Shown piece after piece: positions 44,459 through 52,705 of a stretch of DNA of 64,000 nucleotides. The DNA lies in the NCBI GenBank assembly GCA_003574885.1, contig PJFC01000001.1, positions 62,001 to 126,000 of the forward strand. Reading direction: 5' to 3'. The notes beneath the pieces are model-generated. The model ran no database searches, was not told the origin of the DNA, and worked only from the letters and a program-made list of their open reading frames with translations. Source of the DNA: Geobacter sp. (GTDB taxonomy: Bacteria; Desulfobacterota; Desulfuromonadia; Geobacterales; Geobacteraceae). The stretch's first letter is position 1, and each line of letters opens with the position of its first letter. The position numbers and the translations under genes were made by a program.

Positions 44459-44482
44459 GATACCATGTGAAAGGAGATGATT

Positions 44483-45133
44483 ATGCCGGAAGAAAAGCGA
44501 TGCATTGGCAAGGAGGACATCTTTGCCGCAGCCGACAGGCTGGTGGAGGCGGGAGAAAAGCCATCGGTGACCAAGGTACGGATCTATCTGGGGCAGACGC
44601 TTGGGGTTAAAGGGTCACCCAACAAGGTTGCTGCTCTCCTGCGTGAGTGGAGGGCAGAGCGGGCCGCCCAGCAGCCGATCGAGCAGGCACCGCTTGGGCT
44701 GCTGCCCGAAGAAGCCGATCAGATCCTCAAAAAGGCTGCAAACGGTTTTAATAACATCCTTGGGGAGTTGAATGTCTCCTTCTGTCACACCATCGCAGAG
44801 ATAAGGCACAAAGTGGCTCGCGATCACGCCGCTATTCTCGAGATCTCAATCGCGGCTGAACGGGAAAAAGCCGAAATGGCGGCCGATGGGGAAGCCGAAG
44901 CGCTCCAGGAGATTGAGCGCCTGGAGACGGAAATCGAGGAGAAAGCTGCGCGGATCAGCGGACTTGAAGCGGCTCTCACCACGATGAACATCGAACTTGC
45001 CGTCGCCAGGGCAACCTGCGACAGGCTGGCACGCGAGAACCGCGAGCAGTTCGACAAACTCCTCACGGCTATCAGCGAGAAGCCAGCGGCTCCGAAGCCG
45101 CGCAAAAAGGGCCAGCCCAGCTGCACGGTGTAG
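44483..45133 (+). CDS. KfrA-like DNA-binding coiled-coil protein
   Basis: Protein of 216 residues. The N-terminal 60 residues (IGKEDIFAAADRLVEAGEKP, VTKVRIYLGQ, SPNKVAALLREW) match the KfrA N-terminal DNA-binding domain of plasmid proteins. Most of the rest is a long coiled coil (EIERLETEIEEKAARISGLE), and the end is basic. ATG 44483 is preferred because AAAGGAG lies six bases before it. KfrA proteins repress their own promoter and help plasmid or element maintenance. It lies between two large serine recombinase genes, consistent with a mobile element that keeps plasmid-like functions. Confidence 0.85.
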   Translation: MPEEKRCIGKEDIFAAADRLVEAGEKPSVTKVRIYLGQTLGVKGSPNKVAALLREWRAERAAQQPIEQAPLGLLPEEADQILKKAANGFNNILGELNVSFCHTIAEIRHKVARDHAAILEISIAAEREKAEMAADGEAEALQEIERLETEIEEKAARISGLEAALTTMNIELAVARATCDRLARENREQFDKLLTAISEKPAAPKPRKKGQPSCTV

Positions 45134-45191
45134 CAGCTCTCTAACCGGCAAATTTTGCCGAACTTAAACACAAGGGACAGGAGGATTCACA

Positions 45192-45395
45192 ATGAAAATT
45201 TGTAACGCATGCGGCAAGCCGCGACAAGGTGGTATATGGATTGGCACAGCAATGCTCTGCTTCTGCTGCGCCGGGGACTACCTGCTGCGCGACGTGCCTG
45301 AGGACCTGATGGCCGCCACCAACCACAAGGCCCTAGATGAGGGGGTCTCAGCCCGGGAGCTGGTTCTCAAGGCTCTCCACACATATCTCGCCTAA
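45192..45395 (+). CDS. Small zinc-ribbon protein
   Basis: Protein of 67 residues. CNACGKPRQGG near residue 4 and CFCCAGDYLLR near residue 22 give two Cys pairs that could hold one zinc. The C-terminus is helical (SARELVLKALHTYLA). ATG with ACAGGAGGA upstream. Function unknown; probably a small nucleic-acid-binding or accessory factor of the element. Confidence 0.65.
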   Translation: MKICNACGKPRQGGIWIGTAMLCFCCAGDYLLRDVPEDLMAATNHKALDEGVSARELVLKALHTYLA

Positions 45396-45456
45396 CCGCT
45401 TTGGCGTTACCACAAGGTGGCACTGAAGTGGCCCGATTCTGTCCCACCTCCTTTAC

Positions 45457-45489
45457 AGGGGGCCCGTCTCACGACGCGGCCCCCTTGTT
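45457..45489 (+). terminator. Rho-independent terminator
   Basis: Stem GGGGGCC / GGCCCCC with a 13-nt loop, followed by TTGTTTTG. It closes the kfrA-like and small zinc-protein transcript. Confidence 0.7.
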
Positions 45490-45569
45490 TTGTTGGGGGT
45501 AAAATCCTCAAATTCTGGTACCTCGCGTCTACTGAGGTATAATTGTGATCCCACATCAGGAGGGTGCAC

Positions 45570-47159
45570 ATGAAAAAGACGACAGAACTGTCGGAAATCA
45601 GCGGCAGGAAGGCGGTCCTCTACGCACGGGTATCGTCAAAAGAGCAGGAAAAAGAGGGATACTCCATACCCGCCCAGCAGAAGCTGATTCGCGAGTATGC
45701 TGCCCAGCAAGGTCTTTCGATCGTCCACGAATATGTTGATGTCGAGACGGCAAAACGGACGGGCCGGCCCGGTTTCGCTGAAATGGTTTCGTATTTCAAA
45801 CAGGACAGTCAGAAAGCGTCATCGGCTGGGGAATGCAGGGTCCTGCTCGTCGAGAAGACCGACCGGTTGTACCGGAACCTCAAAGACTGGGTAGTCATCG
45901 ACGATCTCGATATTGAGATCCATTTGGTAAAGGAAAATGTTATCCTCTCCGCAGACTCCCGTTCGTCAGAGAAGTTCATGCATGGCATCAAGGTTTTGAT
46001 GGCCAAAAACTACATCGACAACCTCTCCGAGGAGACCTCAAAGGGGATGCTTGAGAAGGCGCAACAGGGCATCTGGCCGTCGTTTGCACCGTTCGGCTAC
46101 CTCAACATCGCTACTCCCACCGGCCGGAGGATTATTGTCCCCCACCCTCACCATGGACCTCTGGTGAAACTTATTTTCGAATGGTACGCAACGGGCGACT
46201 ACTCGATCCAGGACATCAACGAAAAGCTGAATAGCCAGCATGCTGTCGCCCTGGACGGTAAAAGACTGTCAAGAAGCACCATCCACAAGCTGCTATCCAA
46301 CCCGATCTACAACGGAGAGTTCGTCTGGGACGGGGTAACCTACCAGGGGACCCATGAGCCGATTGTCGTCAGAGACTTGTTCGACGAGGTCCAGGAAGTG
46401 CTTGTCAATAACGGGCAGAACCGAAAAACGCAGCAGAAGCAGCACTTTCTCTTCCAGGGGCTCATCACGTGTGGGCACTGCGGTTGCGCCATGGTCGCAG
46501 AAATCAAGAAGGGAAAATATGTCTATTACCACTGCACCCAGAATAAGGGGAAATGCGGGAAGACTTACGTACGCGAGGAAGAGCTCGAGCGGCAGTTCCA
46601 TGCGTCGCTACGGGCAATTCATCTGGACCTGGATTCGCGTGAGTGCCTGCTGGCAGCGCTCAGGGAAAGCCACGCAGACAAGATGCGGTACCACAACCAG
46701 ATACTCGCATCGCTCCAGGACGAAATCAAGCGGTTACAGCACCGCCTCGACGCCATGTATATTGACCATCTCGACGGCAAGGTCGACCCGGTTTTCTATG
46801 AGAAAAAAAAGCGGGAATGGCGACGGGAACAGGATGCATTGCAACGCAAAATGACTCGACATCACAATGCCGACACCTCTTATATCGATGAAGGCGTCCG
46901 TTTACTAGAACTCACCCAAGATGCTGTAATCACTTACAAAAATCAAAACATGAACGAAAAGCGCTCGCTCCTGAAAATCGTGCACTCGAACTCGATTTGG
47001 AAAGACGGAACTCTGTCGACAGAATACCGAAAACCCTTTGATTTACTTGCAGTTACCAATCATGACTACCAACAAAAAAAGGTCACTTTTCAGACGAAAA
47101 GTGACCTTTGTACGATTTGGCTCCCCAGCGCGGACTCGAACCACGGACATGGTGATTAA
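45570..47159 (+). CDS. Large serine recombinase whose 3' end runs into tRNA-Asn
   Basis: Protein of 529 residues starting at ATG 45570 with AGGAGGG upstream; a perfect TATAAT lies at 45538. The catalytic domain is VLYARVSSKEQEKEGYS with nucleophile Ser 22. A recombinase domain (APFGYLNI; YNGEFVWDGVTY) and the zinc ribbon CGHCGCAMVAE follow. A coiled coil lies around residue 390. The reading frame crosses the terminator hairpin and ends inside the antisense of tRNA-Asn (stop at 47157-47159). The last about 15 residues (CTIWLPSADSNHG) therefore depend on the tRNA sequence. In the left copy of the repeat the same frame ends differently, LPLADEIRNFF. The likely integrase of the island. Confidence 0.93.
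   Translation: MKKTTELSEISGRKAVLYARVSSKEQEKEGYSIPAQQKLIREYAAQQGLSIVHEYVDVETAKRTGRPGFAEMVSYFKQDSQKASSAGECRVLLVEKTDRLYRNLKDWVVIDDLDIEIHLVKENVILSADSRSSEKFMHGIKVLMAKNYIDNLSEETSKGMLEKAQQGIWPSFAPFGYLNIATPTGRRIIVPHPHHGPLVKLIFEWYATGDYSIQDINEKLNSQHAVALDGKRLSRSTIHKLLSNPIYNGEFVWDGVTYQGTHEPIVVRDLFDEVQEVLVNNGQNRKTQQKQHFLFQGLITCGHCGCAMVAEIKKGKYVYYHCTQNKGKCGKTYVREEELERQFHASLRAIHLDLDSRECLLAALRESHADKMRYHNQILASLQDEIKRLQHRLDAMYIDHLDGKVDPVFYEKKKREWRREQDALQRKMTRHHNADTSYIDEGVRLLELTQDAVITYKNQNMNEKRSLLKIVHSNSIWKDGTLSTEYRKPFDLLAVTNHDYQQKKVTFQTKSDLCTIWLPSADSNHGHGD
47016..47126. repeat. 111-bp perfect direct repeat, right copy (candidate attachment junction)
   Basis: Identical to 13051-13161. It covers the last codons of the recombinase, the hairpin terminator (47078-47110) and the 3' nine bases of tRNA-Asn. 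Confidence 0.95.
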
Positions 47160-47193
47160 CAGTCACCCGCTCTACCGACTGAGCTACTGGGGA
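47118..47193 (-). tRNA. tRNA-Asn (GTT)
   Basis: 76 nt including CCA. Acceptor stem TCCCCAG / CTGGGGA, discriminator G, anticodon loop CTGTTAA with GTT, T-loop GGTTCGAGTCC. It is the integration site for the neighbouring element; the gene remains intact. Confidence 0.97.
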
Positions 47194-47207
47194 ATAAAAG
47201 AAACGTT

Positions 47208-47236
47208 TATTTAACATGCATCACAATTTATGTCAA
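47208..47236 (-). promoter_or_regulatory. Promoter of tRNA-Asn
   Basis: On the minus strand TTGACA, 17-bp spacer, TAAATA; it ends 15 bp before the tRNA 5' end. Confidence 0.7.
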
Positions 47237-47286
47237 GACGAAAAATGCGCAAACGAAATCCGGCTACATTATGAAGTGCAAAGACC

Positions 47287-48228
47287 CTATTTTAGGCCAG
47301 GGATCGTTTCATTTCCGGCAATGCGCCGGGACGAAACGAGAGCACTCCAGGAATAGAGCGCCAACCCTCCCCAGATGCAGCTGAATGCGATGAGGTGGGT
47401 CGGCGTAAACTTCTCACCGAACGCCCAGACCGCCAGGATGAACTGGATGCTCGGCGTAATATACTGGAGAAACCCCATGGTGGCAAGGCGCAGGCGGCGG
47501 GCGGCGGCGGTGAACCAGAGGAGCGGCACCGCCGTCACAACCCCGGCCAGGGGAAGGATCAGATCGTCATGAAGGGAGCCGGCAAGAAAGGCCCCCTTCC
47601 CTGCCATTCCGAGCCAGCACAGGAAGGCAAGTGCCGCCGGTGCCGCCAGGAATGTCTCGATGGAAAGCCCCACGAGGGAGTCGACGACGGCGGTCTTGCG
47701 GAGCAGGCCGTAAAGTCCGAATGTTACTGCCAGGAGCAGGGCTATCCAGGGAATCTGCCCGACACGGAGCGACATGATCAGTACCCCTGAGGCCGCCAGC
47801 ACCAGGCTCACCGTCTGCCAGCGACGGAGCCGTTCGCCGAGGAGGGCAAAACCGAGAAACACGTTCACGAGCGGATTCATGAAGTAGCCGAGGCTCGATT
47901 GCAGAACCTCACCTTTTTCAACGGCGAAAATAAAGATCAGCCAGTTTGCAGCGATAAGGAGCGTGGTCCCGCTCAGAGTCAGAATGGTCTTCGGCGTCCG
48001 GAAAGCGGCACCGATTTCCCGCCACCGCCGTGTCCCTGTCACGAGCAGGGCGAGAAACAGCATGGACCAGACGATCCGGTGGGAAACCACTTCCAGCGGC
48101 GGAACATGCTGGACCGCCTTGAAGTAGAGGGGGAAGAACCCCCAAACCAGGTAGGCGGCCAGGCCATACATCACCCCCTTGCGGGTGGCCGCGGCTTCGG
48201 TTGCGGTAGGAGACGGACCGTGGCTCAC
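47287..48228 (-). CDS. rarD: EamA-family transporter RarD
   Basis: Inner-membrane permease of about 10 helices in the drug/metabolite transporter superfamily. Starts at GTG 48228 (VSHGPSPT), overlapping the putA stop by 4 bases (GTGA); the 313 residues fit the RarD subfamily (about 300). Signature segments are GLAAYLVWGFFPLYFK near the N-terminus and GFLQYITPSIQFILA near residue 255. The longer frame to 48513 lies within putA and is rejected. The substrate is not known in this family (chloramphenicol sensitivity phenotypes were reported for RarD). Coupled to putA, so probably expressed with it. Confidence 0.88.
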   Translation of the reverse strand: MSHGPSPTATEAAATRKGVMYGLAAYLVWGFFPLYFKAVQHVPPLEVVSHRIVWSMLFLALLVTGTRRWREIGAAFRTPKTILTLSGTTLLIAANWLIFIFAVEKGEVLQSSLGYFMNPLVNVFLGFALLGERLRRWQTVSLVLAASGVLIMSLRVGQIPWIALLLAVTFGLYGLLRKTAVVDSLVGLSIETFLAAPAALAFLCWLGMAGKGAFLAGSLHDDLILPLAGVVTAVPLLWFTAAARRLRLATMGFLQYITPSIQFILAVWAFGEKFTPTHLIAFSCIWGGLALYSWSALVSSRRIAGNETIPGLK

Positions 48229-51200
48229 GCCACTCCCCCCACCGTGTCGGCTGGCGAAAACCCCCGCCTCATCGTGTTTTCCGTAACAACCCTCGGGTCC
48301 ATGAAGTGGAGGAGGTAATCGGGGCCCCCTGCCTTGGTTCCCACACCCGACATGCGCGAGCCGCCGAAGGGCTGTCGTTCCACCAGGGCGCCGGTGATGT
48401 TCCGGTTGATATAAAGGTTTCCCACGCGGAATTCCCGGCGAGCCCTCTCCAGGTGCCCGGGGCTGCGGCTGAAGATGCCGCCGGTGAGGGCGAATCTGGT
48501 AGAATTGGCCCACTGGATCGCCTGATCGAAATCCTTCACCCGCATGACTGCCAGCACCGGACCGAAGATCTCCTCCTGTGCGATGCGGTGATCCGGCCTG
48601 ATCCCGCCGATGATGGTCATGGGGACGTAGTACCCCTCCCCGGCCGGCACCTGGCTCTCATAGAGGAGGTGTCCCTCCTTCTTGCCGATCTCCGCATACT
48701 CCCGGATACTCTTCTGCGCCCTTTCGTCAGCCACGGCCCCCATGTAGAAAGCGGGGTCCTCCGCAGGGCCGATCCTGGTCGCTTCGGCCATGGAGACGAG
48801 CCGTGCAACGAACTTGTCGTAGACCCCATCGAGAACGATGACACGTGAGCATGCGGAGCACTTCTGCCCCTGAAATCCGAAGGCGGATCCGAGCACGTGC
48901 GGGACGGCTTCGTCCAGGTCCGCATCATCGTCGATGATAATGGCGTTCTTTCCTCCCATCTCGGCGATGACTTTCTTCACGTTGGCCTGCCCCGGATGAA
49001 CCCTCGCCGCCCGCTCGATGATCCTTGTTCCCGTTTCCATGGAACCGGTGAAGGCAATGAGGCTTACATCAGGATGGTCGACCAGGTAGTCCCCCATGGT
49101 CGAACCGCGCCCCGGGATGTAGTTGAACACCCCTGCGGGGAGTCCTGCCTCCCGGAAGATCTCCACCAGATGCCAGCCAATGAGACAGGTGAGACCCGAC
49201 GGCTTGAAGACCACGCAGTTACCGGTGACGATAGCGGCGGAGACCATACCTATGCTGATGGCAAGGGGGAAGTTCCAGGGAGCGATGACCGCGGCCACCC
49301 CCTTCGGCTCGTAGAAGTAGTGGTTCAGCTCGCCCGGTGCATGCCCGGCCCGCCGGGGTTCACCCAGACGGATCATTTCCCGGGCATAGTATTCCAGGAA
49401 GTCGATCGCCTCGGTCACATCGGCGTAGGCCTGATCCCACTGCTTGCCTATCTCCAGCACCTGCCAGGCGGAGAATTCGAAGATGCGCCGGCGGGCCGCC
49501 TGGGCCGCCTTGATGAGATATTCCGCCCTTGTCCGGGGGCCGGTATCACGCCAGGCAGGGAAGGCCGCTTTCGCTGCTGCCACGGCGTCTCCCACCTCCC
49601 TGGTACCCGCCTGGCATATCTGACCCAGGATTTCTGACGGGCGGTTAGGGTTGACCGTCGGGACAAAGTCGTCAGTCCATACTTCCCGACCGTTGATAAA
49701 GAGCGGATAGTTCTTTCCGAATTCTCTCCGCACTTGGGCTATCTGCTCCGGGAAAGCCTGCCGGTGATCTGCACGGGTAAAGTCCACCGCCGGCTCGTTA
49801 CAAAAGCCTTTGAGATCGCCGGAATCAGTTCTTTCCTTTTCCGGCTCGTGCTGCAGGGCCGCCCGCTCCCGCGCGGCTACCATGTCCGGGTCCTCCAGGA
49901 GCTTCTCGACCCGGGCATCCCCGGCAAAGCTCTGGCGGAGAAACGATTCGTTGGAGGTGTTCTCCAGGAGCCTGCGCACCAGGTATCCCATCCCCGGCAC
50001 CATGGGACCGTAGGGACAATAGAGGCGGATACGGCCGACGATCTTCAGTATCGCCTTCCTGACCGGTTCGGCCATGCCGTAGAGCATCTGGAACTCGTAA
50101 CGTTCCTCGGGAACTCCCAGCTCCTTGGCCATCTCCATCACCGCAGACACCGTCCTGATGTTGTGGGACCCACAGGCAAAGTGACAGATCCCGTGGTTCT
50201 CCAGGATTTTTTGTGCCTGACGCTCGAAGGCAGCGTCGCTTTCCGCCTTGATGGTCCAGACAGGAATTGCCCAGTTGTTCTGCCTGGCCTTGACCACTTC
50301 GTAATCCCAGTAGGCACCCTTGACGAGACGGATCGAAATCTGCACGCCGTTTTCTCGCGTCCAGACGAGCAACTCCTCCAGATCTCTGTCCGTATCCCTT
50401 AGGTAAGCCTGGAGCGCGATCCCCAGATGGGGGAACTCCCTGTACTCCAGCTTCAGGCGACGGAACACCTCGAGGGTGATCTCCTTGTGCCGATAGGACT
50501 CCATGTCGATGCAGAGGAACCCGTTCAGCTCAACGACCTTCTCCATGATCCGCCGCATCCGATTCAGGATCGCCACAACCGACCCCTCGAAATCCTGGGG
50601 ATTTGCCAGACAGTAGAGAGCTGTCGGCTTTACCGCCACGCTTACCTTGGGAGCATGCCCCCAGTCAAGGTTCGGGTCACCATTATTCCCCGGCAGTCCC
50701 GGCCACTCAGCCTGCTCCTTATTCAGTGCGTCGAGAAGCTCCAGATAGGTAGTCGTATACTCTTCAGCCTCTTTCTCCGAGAGTGTCGCCTCACCCAGCA
50801 CGTCCATCACAGCGGCAAATCCTTCCTTCCTGAGATTCGCAAGGGTATTCACCGTTTCCTTCGTGGTCTCTCCCGCAATGAACTGCCGCGCCATCTCCGT
50901 TATCTTTGCGGTCAGCACCTTGTTGAGCACCTCTCCCCCGAGCGGGCCAAGCACCCCCGCCATTCTGGCACCGGCAGACATGACCGCAGGCATCTCCAGC
51001 TCATCGCCGAAATACTCGCGGATGTGCTCTGTCAGGAGTTTGCTGTCGGAAAGTGCCGGAAAGACATCTACGAACCGGAACAGCTGGGTCTTGAATTGTT
51101 CGTTCTGCATGCACCAGTTCAGCACCTTCCCCATCCAGGCTCCCTGATCGAAAAGTGAGGGCTTCTCGCCCGAAATCGCGGAGAACAGCTCCCTTCCACG

Positions 51201-51233
51201 TGCCACTACTCTGCTGTTCAGTTCCCGTTCCAT
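48225..51233 (-). CDS. putA: Bifunctional proline dehydrogenase / delta-1-pyrroline-5-carboxylate dehydrogenase
   Basis: Oxidises proline to glutamate in two steps (FAD-dependent PRODH, then NAD+-dependent P5C dehydrogenase). Start at ATG 51233 (MERELNSRVVARG) with GGGAG upstream, giving 1002 residues; the frame extends upstream but without a plausible start. The PRODH part occupies about residues 90-470 (VSVAVKPTALYC; RLVKGAYWDYEVV). The aldehyde dehydrogenase part follows with GFTGSMETG-like AFTGSMETGTRI near residue 715, and the catalytic Cys in GQKCSACSRV near residue 790. There is no N-terminal ribbon-helix-helix repressor domain, so it is the non-regulatory type. rarD follows with a 4-bp overlap. 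Confidence 0.93.
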   Translation of the reverse strand: MERELNSRVVARGRELFSAISGEKPSLFDQGAWMGKVLNWCMQNEQFKTQLFRFVDVFPALSDSKLLTEHIREYFGDELEMPAVMSAGARMAGVLGPLGGEVLNKVLTAKITEMARQFIAGETTKETVNTLANLRKEGFAAVMDVLGEATLSEKEAEEYTTTYLELLDALNKEQAEWPGLPGNNGDPNLDWGHAPKVSVAVKPTALYCLANPQDFEGSVVAILNRMRRIMEKVVELNGFLCIDMESYRHKEITLEVFRRLKLEYREFPHLGIALQAYLRDTDRDLEELLVWTRENGVQISIRLVKGAYWDYEVVKARQNNWAIPVWTIKAESDAAFERQAQKILENHGICHFACGSHNIRTVSAVMEMAKELGVPEERYEFQMLYGMAEPVRKAILKIVGRIRLYCPYGPMVPGMGYLVRRLLENTSNESFLRQSFAGDARVEKLLEDPDMVAARERAALQHEPEKERTDSGDLKGFCNEPAVDFTRADHRQAFPEQIAQVRREFGKNYPLFINGREVWTDDFVPTVNPNRPSEILGQICQAGTREVGDAVAAAKAAFPAWRDTGPRTRAEYLIKAAQAARRRIFEFSAWQVLEIGKQWDQAYADVTEAIDFLEYYAREMIRLGEPRRAGHAPGELNHYFYEPKGVAAVIAPWNFPLAISIGMVSAAIVTGNCVVFKPSGLTCLIGWHLVEIFREAGLPAGVFNYIPGRGSTMGDYLVDHPDVSLIAFTGSMETGTRIIERAARVHPGQANVKKVIAEMGGKNAIIIDDDADLDEAVPHVLGSAFGFQGQKCSACSRVIVLDGVYDKFVARLVSMAEATRIGPAEDPAFYMGAVADERAQKSIREYAEIGKKEGHLLYESQVPAGEGYYVPMTIIGGIRPDHRIAQEEIFGPVLAVMRVKDFDQAIQWANSTRFALTGGIFSRSPGHLERARREFRVGNLYINRNITGALVERQPFGGSRMSGVGTKAGGPDYLLHFMDPRVVTENTMRRGFSPADTVGGVA

Positions 51234-51390
51234 GGAATGACTCCCGTCCGTATAATGGGCTCCCCCATTACGGCATTGGTTCTTTACCCTGCCATCACCT
51301 GGATAAAAGTGTACCAAGGTTTGGACAAATGTTTTGCTCGCTGGGCAGAATCGGGCATTCCCGGAAAGGATTGCAACTCTGCATGAACGC

Positions 51391-51421
51391 AAAAAAGCCC
51401 GTGACTATTCTCACGGGCTTT
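51391..51421 (-). terminator. Terminator of the mglA operon
   Basis: On the minus strand AAAGCCCGTGA / TCACGGGCTTT with a 5-nt loop, followed by TTT. It starts 30 bp after the mglA stop. Confidence 0.85.
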
Positions 51422-51451
51422 CAAATCAGGCGGCAAAACCGGCAGTGACCG

Positions 51452-52039
51452 CTATTTCCCTTTCTTGAGATCGACCAGAATCAGCTTGGCCACCGCCTTG
51501 AGGGTTTCGAAAACCCCTTCACCCGTGGAGGCACACGCCTCGAACTCGGGGACGTCGGTCGGGTTCAGCTCCCTGCGGAGTTCCTCAACCGATACGACGT
51601 TCGGCAGGTCACGCTTGTTGTACTGGACAACGTAGGGAATCTTGTCCAGATTGTACCCCTGCTCTTCCAGGTTGATACGCAGGTTCTCCAGCGACTCGAT
51701 GTTTGCGTCCATCCGCTCTTCCTGGGAGTCGGCCACGAAGACGACACCATCAACCCCCTTGAGAATAAGCTTACGGGATGCATCGTAGAACACCTGCCCC
51801 GGCACGGTATAGAGGTGAAAGCGGGTCTTGAATCCCCTGATCTCCCCCAGTGCAAGCGGCAGGAAGTCGAAGAAAAGCGTTCTCTCCGTTTCCGTCGCCA
51901 GGCTTATCATCTTTCCCTTGGCATCGGGGGCGGTCTTCTGGTAGACGAATTGCAGGTTTGTGGTTTTGCCACACAGCCCCGGTCCGTAATAAACAATCTT
52001 GCAGTTTATTTCCCGGGAGGCGTAGTTGATAAAGGACAT
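51452..52039 (-). CDS. mglA: Ras-like GTPase MglA
   Basis: Small GTPase of 195 residues that controls cell polarity and motility in myxobacteria and their relatives. The G1 loop is GPGLCGKTT near residue 19. G3 is atypical: [14 protein letters not shown], with TVPGQ replacing DxxGQ, as is usual in MglA. The G4 motif NKRDLPN lies near residue 140. It is encoded 18 bp after the roadblock-domain gene, which probably is its GTPase-activating partner. A terminator follows. Confidence 0.93.
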   Translation of the reverse strand: MSFINYASREINCKIVYYGPGLCGKTTNLQFVYQKTAPDAKGKMISLATETERTLFFDFLPLALGEIRGFKTRFHLYTVPGQVFYDASRKLILKGVDGVVFVADSQEERMDANIESLENLRINLEEQGYNLDKIPYVVQYNKRDLPNVVSVEELRRELNPTDVPEFEACASTGEGVFETLKAVAKLILVDLKKGK

Positions 52040-52057
52040 CTGCCGTTACCTCAAGTC

Positions 52058-52549
52058 TCAGCTGAAGAGATTGTCTATATCGTCATCGGTGATTTCAGCA
52101 AAGGGGAAATCGGTTTCACCGCTCTTTTCCTTCTCCTCGGCCTTCTCGAGAAGTCGGTTGAAGATGGTTGTCAATTCATCGGACGCCTTTTTCACCCGGA
52201 GCCGGACCAGTCCGAGGGACGAGCGATTGTCGAACAGCACCACAAGGATCACACGCCCACCGACGATGGATATGTGGAGGTTGTCCTTCTCTCCTTCATG
52301 AAAGAGGATGGAGAATTCTTTTTCGCCGATCAGCTTGGCCATGCCGCCGGTGGCGGCGATATTGCCGGCCGTCAGGGACGCCAGTGACGTGGTGTCGAAC
52401 TGCTCTATGTCTCCAACGCCGGAGATCAGCTGACCGTTCTTGTCCACCAGAAAAATTACCTTGGAATTGGCTTCCCGCAGAAGTTTTTCAATGACGACAT
52501 TTATCTGCTTGAATTCCTCATCATACATCACCATCTGAGGATTCGACAT
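52058..52549 (-). CDS. Roadblock/LC7-domain protein, MglB-like
   Basis: Protein of 163 residues starting at ATG 52549 (MSNPQMVMYDEEF) with AAGGGG upstream. The roadblock fold covers about residues 12-125 (LREANSKVIFLVDKNGQLIS; then SLTAGNIAATGGMAKLIGE). The C-terminal helix is acidic (DDDIDNLFS). It is the partner of the MglA GTPase encoded 18 bp downstream. The longer frame to 52651 lacks a ribosome site. Confidence 0.9.
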   Translation of the reverse strand: MSNPQMVMYDEEFKQINVVIEKLLREANSKVIFLVDKNGQLISGVGDIEQFDTTSLASLTAGNIAATGGMAKLIGEKEFSILFHEGEKDNLHISIVGGRVILVVLFDNRSSLGLVRLRVKKASDELTTIFNRLLEKAEEKEKSGETDFPFAEITDDDIDNLFS

Positions 52550-52657
52550 GGAGCACCCCTTGTGTGCGGTGAGTAAATTTACTGTCAGCGGTAAGATATA
52601 ACAGAAAGAGTCTGCTCTTTCAAGGTTTTTTGACCTTTTACCCGCTCGCATGGAAAA

Positions 52658-52682
52658 GCCCCGGCAGTTTCCTGCCGGGGCT
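52658..52682 (-). terminator. Terminator of por
   Basis: Stem AGCCCCGGCAG / CTGCCGGGGCT with loop GAAA (minus strand), followed by TTTT. It lies 24 bp downstream of the por stop. Confidence 0.85.
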
Positions 52683-52705
52683 CTCGTACCTCACGGGAGA
52701 ATTAA

